In this document: piece after piece, positions 48,801 to 58,793 of the stretch
Numbering within the stretch: position 1 is the stretch's first letter
Layout: the number at the start of each line of letters is the position of its first letter
Origin: Pocillopora verrucosa
Lineage: Eukaryota > Cnidaria > Anthozoa > Scleractinia > Pocilloporidae
Assembly: GCF_036669915.1 (NCBI RefSeq)
Contig: NC_089315.1
Location: 29,316,631-29,380,630 of the forward strand
DNA: 64,000 nucleotides
Reading direction: 5' to 3'
The notes under the pieces: generated by a model
The model's database searches: none
Told to the model about the DNA's origin: nothing
What the model saw: only the letters and a program-made list of their open reading frames with translations
Translations under genes and position numbers: made by a program

Positions 48801-51800
48801 TATCGAGTTGTATTGATATTTACAGGATTCGGAAATAATTTTTGGGGAAGCTTGCACCAGGGTGCGATGTGAACAGGTTCGAGAACACTTAATACGAAAA
48901 CACGACTAAAAAAAGTGAACAAAATCTTTCAAACTTTTCGATGTTTAAAGGTTTGACAAATAGAACAAACATGCTCGACTGCTTTTGAGTCTTGATTGTA
49001 ATCGTTTCGTCGGGAACTAAGAGGAGGAAATCGATGGAGCCCAAAAGTCTACGAGCATAATATTCCTTGGGTACAGCTGAAACCTCAAGAGCAAAAATAA
49101 AAGTGAAAGATCTGTTTGTCGATATGGGCACAAAACCTCAAATTGAATATGAAGACCCAAATCTTCAAATTGGTGTCGATTTTCGCACGAGGTTTAGGAG
49201 GAGGCGTAAAAAAAATTCGGTTACTCCCTCGATATGACCTCAGTTCTCATGGGAGGCAAACTTTGCTTTACGATTAAAGTAGTAAGTTCTAAAGAAACTG
49301 TGGTGCTGCGTCGGTGAGAGAGTAAAACGGGTTTAATTTAGTGTTATCAACTGAGTTGATAACGTTAATTGGCCACAGTAAAGAGTTGACGTTTCGAGCG
49401 TTAGCCCTTCGTCAGAACGATGGAACTTTAGACGAAACTTTGCGTTACGCCATTGTTTGCGCTGCTCTCAAAGACATCAACACTTTTTACATCGAAATAA
49501 AAGTTCGAAGTCCTGCTCCAAGGAAAGTTTTCACTTTTCTTCATTCTTTTCTTCTTTAAAAATATTCACGCTGCTAAAAAATTGAACTTGAATTTTGATT
49601 GTTGCAAATGTTAAGGATGACCCCCTAGAGAATTTGCAGGTGAAAACCGAAATTAAAAAATCTGTCCCTCTAAGTCTATATCGTTGTTTTTTAATATTTT
49701 CCGCATGAACGTGCAAGTATGAACGGTTTTCACCTTATTTGCATGTTTTGTTTATTTTTGGTCAAATGAGACAAACCTGTCAAACATGTTTCCAAATTTT
49801 TCCAAGCGAAACTCATATCTGACTGAAGTTAACTCAAATTAAATCTCTGGTGAACAAAGTCGCAGGTAAATTGTACCTCAGGCTTTGGGGTTTCATAAGA
49901 GTCGGTGGTCTACCGCGGCCTTTATGGCCTCGTTCCGACCACCGTCTGTTTAGTTTGCGAGCAGGCGTCGTGTTTGAGTTTCGCCCTCCAGCCCCTTTGC
50001 GGGCACAGTCGCCTATCACAACATTGACAGCCGCTTGTGGAAAAAGTTATTTAAACCTCTACAGACTGCAGAGGTAAAATTAAAAACAATTGATGTGGAT
50101 GTAAATTAAATCATGCAGTCTCTAAGCTTTTGAGTTGCACCATTTTCCAAGTAGCGATTAAATTGAAATGTAAACCTTATCCTTTTTTGGGCACAAGCAT
50201 TCAGTTTTCGATTCAGCTGACATGAATTATCAATAAATGATGTACTTAGACGAAAATAACAAATGAAAAAAAAGAAAACCTGTCATGATGCAGCTATTTA
50301 TTGACTACCAACTAAACGATTGTACTTTATCGAAAATGCAAACGCTGCGCGCAAAAACAAAGGGAAATTCCGGTCAAAAAGAAAGCTTAGCTTCTAACAC
50401 TGTCTAAGCCTTAGAAATCTCAACTCAGCAACTAACCCATGCGCAAAAAGAAAGAAATGATTAGGAATCATTTTTTGCCACCCAAGTCCTCTTATTTCAT
50501 TTCTCTAAGGGCTGTTAAAATTTAACATCCTCTATTAAACTGCGGAACACGTTGCATCCCACGCCACTATAGATAGAGTCCACATCTTACCGCTGTTCCC
50601 AAGCGAAAATTCCGAACGTCAATATTTTTTTTTGGTAATTCTTGTAAAGACTCAATTCAGTATGTATTATGGCGCCAAAAACTCGTTCTAGCAAGTTTTG
50701 ACAGACTAATGCAGTATATGTAAATAACTCGGTCCAAAACATGTTTTATATCCCTCTCAATTTGGAATACGCAATACAATACGAGAAAAATTCAATCTTA
50801 TGACGACAAACTCTTTACGCCGATCAGGAAACAGGGTGAAATCCCGTTGATATGTTGAGAAATTTCCTAAACCTAAGACATTAAGCTTGCAAAATTGCTT
50901 TATCAAATTCTACAACAAAAAATTCTCTCCAACGATGTGGCAAATTTATTCTGAAATCACTTTTGATTTAAGGAGTGTAGGGGTTTTCCCTTTCGCAGGT
51001 TATGGTCGAGTAAGCTATAAAATTAGTAACATGTAAACTTTTATTCAAGATTTTGTTGTTTGCTGAACTGTGTCAAGGTTCGAGCAGATTACTTCAAAGA
51101 TAAAGAACAGGAACTAGTTCAAACTCTTACGAACATTTTTCGGATAGGTTAGAACAAATTATTCAGTAACACTTAGCAAAGTGATGGCGCTCTCATCGCT
51201 TAAAAGTTCTACCTTCGATAAAATCATTGATAGACAACTGGCAGATTACATCCGAGAACCCATTCCTTTTTTCCGGAATTTACGTCTTTCAGACGCCAGG
51301 AAACTTGAAATTTACCATAGAAATGAAGACGATAAGTTCGAGCGGTTATTCGATACCCAATTTAGAGGTTTGGCCGCAAATTATAAAACGGGACTGCGTC
51401 AAAGAATTTCTTTGTTGTAAAGTCAGTTTATAGCAGTACAACAATAACCACTTTCTTTCCTTTGCGGTATTGCAGCTCACATTCGCTGTACCGCTTGTGT
51501 GTTTCCCTAAGAATTGGAAACCATCCAAAAAGTCTTAACTCTCATTGTATTGCTTAGAAGGGTGGAACCTCCTTATTAACATAAAACTATTGTTCTCTCA
51601 AAGAAATTAAATATCGGCGTTTCCTTCCGAAATGTAAACTTTTTTAGCGCTCCAAAACCGCAGCAAACTCCCAATGCGTTTCCAAGCAACGCGCGGTTTG
51701 CCGAAAAACTTACGTGGTGAACGTTTAAAATACTGACAAAGCATAAATTAGGGTCAAGGTAAGAGTCTCGAGAAAGTCAGAAACTGTCAACGATAATATA

Positions 51801-54213
51801 AATTGCTTTCTGAGACAATGAAAATTTTCCTTTCCTTTTTAACACCTGTCACATGCTAGGCTGGTGGTAAGGAGTTGTACGGTTTAGTGGCTCGCTAATT
51901 GTGCCCCCAAAAGATGTTTTCCTGACAACCTGTCCAAAAATAACCTTCGAAATTTATAGCACTCAGCACATGCTCAATGAGGTTTGCTATCGGAGCACGT
52001 TTTGTAAAGCAAGCCAGGTGTACATTTTTAAGATTCTTTGTACATTAAGTCACCGTTATCATCTCAAAATTAACCTTCGAAAAATAAAAGTTTTTTTTTT
52101 TAGCGATGTGTAAGCCTGACACAGCACTAACTTAAACTAAAGGATAAATTGGTCGAAGCATTTTCTCACTCAATTTTGCGGTAATGACATAAAAACAGAA
52201 CTTTCTGACCATGACAAAAAACCCATTACAATTTTTAAGATTCGATTTCTAAGAGAATTGTGGCGATCGTAAACCGGAAATACGTAAGAACGCATTTTCC
52301 GGTTGTCAGCCATTACATCATTGCGAACGACAGATAAAACGAAGTTCTTTGTTTACTGCAATCAGATATCTTAAGCAGCCCAGCGTTTAGGTCAGTAAAG
52401 CTTGAAACTCTCAGCTATTAAGATAGGAACAACGAGAGTCTACCAGGGACAGCTGTTACATCAGCTTAATATCTGAGGTAAGGATAAGCAAACCGAACTA
52501 TTCCTTCAAGAAAGCGCGAGAAGTTTTAATGTTTTATTCCTAAAAACTGAGTTTATTTGCGGGGGAGGACAGACAGCTACCTACCCACGTCTTTTCTGGT
52601 AGATATAACCGGATTAAACGGTCGTAGTTATCCTCATTGTTTTGCAGTGTGTTTCAAATCAAGTAAATACTCATTGTAAGTGAAAACGGGATTATTTTCG
52701 CTGATAAACCGAAAGAAAATTTTCTTCTAAGAATTTACCGCCCGCTTAATCACACTTCGTCTCGACATTAACGTTTCTCCGGCAATTAAGGGTACCTGCC
52801 GCTTATCAATGGCAAAGGGAAAAATTTAGCGTTTTCACCACATTGAAATGGAGCCAGTTTTGTAGATTTGCTATTGTATAAACTGTGAAAATAACCTTCA
52901 ATTTTCATTTGAAGTTCTAATCATAACAAGAAAGAGCTTATACACAAACGCTTGATTAGGATCAAGTTTCCAAAAATAAACTCGTCAAACGAAAGAGAGT
53001 CTATTATCCGGCTCCATTCAGACTTGCTGTGTTCGCCGTGGTTACTTTCCGGTCCTGAATAAGTGATAAAAGAAATGTTTCCGAAAAAAACTATAAATGA
53101 AAAATCGGTGATGGAGTCAATTACGATAAATGGCTTGTGGGTGAACGCCTTGCTATGCTGACAGCTATACAAAGGGCACCAAATTACCGAACTACACCCT
53201 TTCATGTCTAATTTGCTCCATAAGTAAGAGGGTCGGCAACGTTTTTTTGGTCAAAGATCATCAGATTTTGAACTTTGAATTTTGAAGTAAATTTTTTTCA
53301 ACAAGAAACCGGGCGTTGCTTTGCATTTTCTACTTTAAGATTCTAAAATTACAAATATTAAAATGAATGGAAAGAAACAGAAGGATGTTCTTCCACACTG
53401 TAAAGAAAAGCAAATCTGCATAAAGAATTAGAGTTTAACGCTGCGTCATTTTAGCTCAATCACGCTTACGTGCTTAGGATCATTTACACATCTTTAGGTA
53501 AAAGATACACGTTAACCTCACCAACTCTTCCTAAAAGGAAGGTGACGTAAAAGACTTAATGACCCACCTTGGCGAAAAAAGACTACATCAGTGACGTTAA
53601 TACTGAAATTTTCTACGATTGCAAGGATAGAGACATAACCCATTTACTGACATATTTTCATTCGGAGCAAGTTTGTTTACACACAAGCCAGGTGAATGAA
53701 TTCAGGCACTTGAGAAGTTCTCAAGATAAGAAATTTTGATCGTAGGTAAAAGAAATAAAGGGAAGAAATAAAACAGACAAAGAAAACCCCACGTAGTTAA
53801 GGTAATCTCAAGTTACCCTGATACGTCAGGAAAAAATTCCTAGAGCTGTCGAACTGCTTAATTTGAAGTAAAATTAAGACAACTTTGAATCGACTGAAAA
53901 ATGGTTACAACTCGGCTGCATAATTTCTTTCTTCCCCTCAGAGTTCGATTTAGTGGAGATCTAATCTTAAGTTCGAAAAGGAAACAAACCGCAGCTTAAA
54001 TCTTTAGCGTTTTGAGTGAGCAAATGATATCTTAAAAGTAGGAATGATTTCCTTTTGTAACAGTGATCTGATTAAGGTGTTAGCGCAAATGATACCTTTG
54101 GGTCATCAATCCTTTATGCCGAGATTTTCCGGTCACTTCCTCGGTCACTAACTTATGAAATATTTTTATTTCTGTTTGTTAGGTGACAAAAATAATAAAG
54201 CTTAGAAAAAGTC
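45861..54213. other. Gene desert, right part
   Basis: AT-rich, no recognisable exons. It contains a second copy of the hairpin repeat (49300-49425). A 79-codon frame at 51181-51420 is not supported by any domain. Confidence 0.6.
49300..49425. repeat. Hairpin-forming interspersed repeat, copy 2
   Basis: Shares GGTGCTGCGTCGGTGAGAGA, ATCAACTGAGTTGATAACG, AATTGGCCAC, TAAAGAGTT and TTTCGAGCGTTAGCCCTTCG with the copy at 4636-4812. The middle segment is inverted relative to that copy and the second hairpin arm is missing. ATCAACTGAGTTGAT is itself a palindrome. Confidence 0.65.
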
Positions 54214-54444
54214 ATGGGATTCTCAGGTCTTCTTCGTCGAAACAGCAGCCGCAGACGAAGCTTCAAACGCATCGAACCACGTGACCGATCCGCTCAATCA
54301 ACAAGTTCTGGCGCTCAGCACCGGTCAGCGGATACCGACGCAAACAGCTGCGAAAAGCGCGCGTCCCGGGAGATTGGGTCCATGCTGCGGAGGATTGGAG
54401 ACGAACTTAACAACAGCAGATTGAGCCTCAATTCCATCATTTGA
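54214..54444 (+). CDS. Candidate BH3-only protein 2 (76 aa)
   Basis: Single-exon frame of 76 codons; two in-frame TAA codons precede the ATG closely, so the start is secure. The N-terminal half is Arg/Ser-rich (RRNSSRRRSFKR at 8-19). The BH3 motif is at residues 53-67 (EIGSMLRRIGDELNN) with I54, L58, I61, L65 and the invariant G62-D63 pair. The core LRRIGDE is what vertebrate BIM carries, an unusually clean match. Nine residues follow, with no membrane segment. Paralogous to 18829-19083 in start, composition, motif placement and C-terminus. AATAAA at 54921-54926 may end the transcript. Expected role: pro-apoptotic ligand of BCL-2-type grooves; inferred from motif only. Confidence 0.78.
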   Translation: MGFSGLLRRNSSRRRSFKRIEPRDRSAQSTSSGAQHRSADTDANSCEKRASREIGSMLRRIGDELNNSRLSLNSII

Positions 54445-55274
54445 AATGGCATTCAAGGCATAAGATGAGATTAAGTGCGAGGCGTGGTCGGTGACGAATC
54501 GAGTCTGGAAAAATGAAGGTTAAAATTTTCAAGAATTTGCTGTAAGAGGCGTGATAGCCAAGGACGCTATGGACAAACGCTGATAGTCACTGTTAAGTTC
54601 ACTTTGTGCGGGTGAAAAACGGAGTTGCTTTGTACATTAGGCTTTTAACTCAGATGATTCCGATTTAGTGAACTCATAATGAATCGTGTAAATACTGACC
54701 GTTTTGTGAGAAAATAACAAAAAATCGATCACTCAAGAATGAACTATAAAGTTCGCGTTCGTAATGAATCTCTAATTCACTATTTTTCGTTGTAGTTTAT
54801 ACACACAATATAGTATCGTTAAGACTAAGGTTAGGTTGTAAAATTGTAAATATCTTGCTACCACTAAATCCACCATGCACAACTAGAGAGGATAGGATTA
54901 CAATCGACTGTTTTTGAACCAATAAATAACATAATGAAAAAGATACACATTATTCTTTTCATCCATACGTTTGGAAAACATTTTAAAATAATGGGTTGGC
55001 TTTAACTGATCAATATTGTTTCTTTAAATGTCACTATCTGTGATTCATATCATATACGCTGAGATAGAAGACATCTCGTATATTTGAGGAATTTTGAAAT
55101 AAAAAAAGAAATACAATCTTATTAGAAAATCAACCAAAAACAACAGAACTACCCGACTGTAGTACACAGTCAGTTGATTCCGATCAGGTTTCCACCAGAT
55201 CTAATCTATGAAGATGGCAATTTAGCCAAGAAACTTGCACATCCTCAACAAAGATGATGCAGATCTTTAACCTG
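54445..55274. other. Convergent intergenic region
   Basis: Lies between BH3-only gene 2 (+) and the thioesterase gene (-). AT-rich, with AATAAA at 54921-54926 as likely polyA signal of the BH3-only gene. No further coding signal. Confidence 0.5.
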
Positions 55275-58200
55275 TCATTTTTTGTCACCAAATGCATTTT
55301 TCCATTTGTCAGCATCTTCACCCTGAGGTTGCAGCTGAATAAACAATGCATTGGAAGAACTATATAACACTTTGCCATCTGGAGATCTTAATTCTGCCAA
55401 AGCATAGATCTTTCTTCCTTCCACTTTGTCGACCCAAGATTCAACTAAAGCAGTCGCACCAAGTGGAAGAAGACTGTTTTAAGAAATGCAACAAATCTCA
55501 TCACAATTTTGAATTTTAAACACACAGTTCTACAGCATTGAGGCTGCATAAGTGATTTTCTGGTGGTAAATCTCTAATCACCACATTCTTGTTCAAACAG
55601 GACTAGTAAATGTTGGATTTTGTAAGTTGTAAGATGTTCCAAGTGTAAGAAGTCCTGAAAAGGACTGTTGTGTCTGATAATGATCAGCATTCCCTAACCT
55701 TCACAGTATCAATTCAATCAAAGTAAACTTCTGGCTTGCACACCCTAGTCACCTGGTTGCCACACCTCTCACTTCAAATCACTACAGCCCTTAATGCTAC
55801 AATTTCTATTTGATTCTCAAACCACCACTCTTCAGATCTGTAACCAGTTCACTAACACTACCCTAAATAGAGGATGTGCTCCAGAGAGAGTAAATCTAAA
55901 CACAGTTGTACAATTTAAGCATGGAGTACTTTGACCAACAGAATAAGCAAGCCAGTTAGTCTGAGAAGGCTATAAGTGTTTGACTCTTTGGTTCCAAGTC
56001 CGACATGCAACTTCACATGGCTAGACTGACTTTGTGAGCTTGATCAATATTTATGAGGGTTGAAATGCAAAGCTACAACTGTCTGGCATATGGGGCAGGT
56101 GCACACTGGTATCACAAGTTTATGCAAATAAATTTAGGCTACAACTCTTTCTAACAATAATATATCATCATGGGAAGCAATCTTCCCATTGCTCTTTAAA
56201 GCTGAATTTTACACTTGAACTGTATTATTCAATAACTTTCTGAGATATCATGATTAAAAAAAAACCCTACCTTTTGTAATTCATGGTCAAAGAAGCTGTC
56301 ACACAACCAGGAAATGACTTGTTCACACAAACACCAATGGCAGAATCCATCATGGTAGCACTTGCACCACCATGTACACATCTACAATAAGTTCAAATGT
56401 TGACATCAAATTATGAAAGCTCAATTGTTCTGCAAGGTTGGTGTTTAACACCAATTCCTCTGACCTGACACCCATTTACATCTACATGTAGTTCCCTTGG
56501 ATGGAGAAGCCAGGGACTTTTTGCCTTGTAAAAACTGTCCTCAGGCTTTTGATTCACTGGAGAGTACCTGTTCCCTGATCATGAAAGTTAAACTCCACTA
56601 AATTAAAAGTGCATTCCAGTCTGGGTTTGGTTAATCTCCTTTGTACCTTTTCTTTGAGATGGCAACAGAGCTTCCTCCAAAAAACCAATTTTGTGACAAA
56701 CCCAAAGAATGGCTTGAAAGGAGCATGGAGTTTAATTTCTTGACATGAACACTTGCTCAATGCAAAGCACCATAAGAAAACTTTTCCATAAAAAGGACAC
56801 CATTCTCAACCCTTTACACCCTTAAATCAGTCTGCAAAATCTCCATACAGTTCTCTATACATTTCCTAGGGAGCTAATAAGGAGAATTTGTTTAACAATC
56901 AAGAACTTATTTTGTTGGTGATCATTTCCTTTATTCTTGTGCCCTTAATGTGTGATTCAAGGGTGATATTGTGAGGAGAAATTAGATGCTAGTCAATCTG
57001 AGAGATTAAAAGACCCTTTGGCCTTTGGCCCTTGTTTCTTTTGATTTGTTAAACACATTTTCTCACTTTCTATGTCTTGTATGAGATCACCTCCCCCTCC
57101 CTCATAACTGAATGTCGCCCCACTTACCCTGGAGGTCCCTGGGTATATGATCCAAACTGAATCACTCCTTTCACCTTCTTTTCATTTTTGCTGAAGAAAA
57201 ATACATACTCAAAGAATTTCCCTGGATATTCATTGACTAACGCTTTAGTGAAAAGCCTTCTTTCACCATAATATATGGAGCTCTTGTGTTCGAGCCAGTC
57301 GCCATTTCCTTGTTCTATTAAATCACTTTTTAGTTTTTTATACAAGTCAAGAGATTCCACAGTCCAAGTGTCATTGGGAGCAGAATAATTGGATGGCTCC
57401 ATGTCTGCCATTTGACTGCTCTTCTCTACTTTTTCAGTTGTTAATAAATCCTGAAAGAAAAAAAAAAATACCATCAGAAAGTTAACAACAGAATAATTGC
57501 CAGGCCAATTCATTAATTCTCAAAAAAAAAACATGTGGGTATCATTAATCAATTAAGACCCTCCAATATTCCGAGCTCCACTGTTCCCTCTCCATCTACC
57601 CTCAGATCATTTCTTTGATAAAAAATTGTGTAGAAATCTTACTAGGCCAATAATTGTCAGTGATCATTCAAAGAAATTATAAAAGAAAAGACATGACTTC
57701 TGAGCTGTTTAAAAAGAACTAGATCAGAGAACAATGAAAGTTGTATGATATAAAAAGTGCAATAATTACAAGAGTATTGTTGTGCTTGGTTCTGAATTGT
57801 AAGTTTTGACAAGCATGGACTGTGTATGGCAAAATCCCTTCATCATAAAGTACTTTTCCCTTTACTTCTTTGTTCCATAATCTCAGGTATAAAACATTTT
57901 TACACTCAGAAATGAAGCTACAGTAATAATCAATAAAAACCAAAAACCAGAATAGACTAGCCAAGCGGAGGGTCGAATTTCATGTCATTATTTTTCTCAA
58001 ACGCTATTACTAACTGGGTAAGCCGGTACTAGCTAGAATCTTACGTAATCCACCAAAATAAAGCATATTTCACGGCCGAATTAAAAAATAAACCGTCTAT
58101 CAAACTTATTAAGCTATCAATAAAGGGTTTTCAATGAAGAAACAATACCTGTGAACAGCCTTGATTTACAGTACTGTAGAGTCGACGTCCTAAGAACTTC

Positions 58201-58442
58201 TCCGTGACAGGTAGTTGTTTCGTTGTGTGACCTTTAGTAACCTTCCACAAATGCGGCGATTCGCCAAAATTACAGTTCAGATATGATGCTTGTGTAACAA
58301 CCTTTGGGTTCAAATAGGGCAAATTCCTTCTTAAACCCTGGTGAACTTCAACTTTACTGAAAGTATTCGAAACGTTGGGCCTCTGTCGACTGATGAATCG
58401 AGACAAACGGTGAAGTGCCAAGCGGTTTGCAGGGCTTGTCAT
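55275..58442 (-). CDS. THEM4: THEM4-like acyl-CoA thioesterase (hotdog fold)
   Basis: Hydrolyses long-chain acyl-CoA; the family is mitochondrial. Exons on the - strand: 58442-58149, 57450-57128, 56381-56271, 55473-55275. Phases join to 308 residues, longer than the roughly 240 of human THEM4. The first in-frame ATG gives MTSPANRLALHRLSRFISRQ, Arg-rich without acidic residues, consistent with a mitochondrial presequence. The hotdog domain fills the C-terminal half: GPPGCVHGGASATMMDSAIG at about 203-222 holds the HGG..A motif and the catalytic-type Asp D218. It is followed by MNYKSLLPLG and a THEM4-like DKVEGRKIYALAEL. The frame is open 27 bases further upstream from a GTG, but a non-ATG start is unlikely. 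Shares a divergent promoter with CFAP161. THEM4 versus THEM5-type assignment is moderate; the family is firm. Confidence 0.88.
56808..57016. repeat. MITE-like element, copy E (thioesterase intron)
   Basis: Begins CAACCCTTTACACCCTTAAA and ends AGAGATTAAAAGACCC. The inside (CTCCATACAGTTCTCTATAC, GGTGATCATTTCCTTTATTC, TTCAAGGGTGATATTG) is collinear with copy D at 20271-20480. Confidence 0.65.
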
Positions 58443-58793
58443 TTCGAGATCAAATAATCTACCGAGCACATCTATAGAACTGAAAAAGAGCCGAAGCCAT
58501 CCGTGTTAAATACTACAACAGCGAGAGTCGAAAGTCCAAACTGAGGAAAAAGTAACCTGTGTTACATCAGACGATTGCAACACTAAGATTTATTGCGTTA
58601 CCTATCGTCGCTATGACGTCACTATGACGTTTAGCCTCGTTCCTAGAATGTGTGTTTCCAGTCAGCGGTTTCTTACTTCGTCTCCATAGCAATAACAGAC
58701 GATTGTTCCATCGAAGCAGGAAAGAGTTTGGACTATTGAGTCAATTAGGAGTTTCCTTTGTCGTTTATTTTTTCCCGCAAAGTTTGTACCACA
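58443..58793. promoter_or_regulatory. Bidirectional promoter of THEM4-like and CFAP161 genes
   Basis: The start codons are 351 bp apart on opposite strands. It contains a perfect palindromic CRE, TGACGTCA, at 58614-58621, a second half-site TGACGTTT at 58625-58632, and GTCTCCATAGCAAT at 58680-58693, close to the RFX X-box consensus GTNRCC-N2-RGYAAC with two mismatches. X-boxes are usual at ciliary genes, which fits CFAP161. No TATA box is apparent. Motifs are seen; activity is inferred. Confidence 0.6.

Noticed and set aside
51181..51420. 79-codon frame in the desert, checked as a possible third BH3-only gene
   Set aside because: Contains FDKIIDRQLADYI but lacks the hydrophobic spacing and G-D pair of BH3, and does not resemble the two real paralogues.
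18829..54444. N-myristoylation of the two MGF-starting BH3-only proteins
   Set aside because: Residue 6 is Phe in one and Leu in the other, where a small residue is expected; kept only as something to test.
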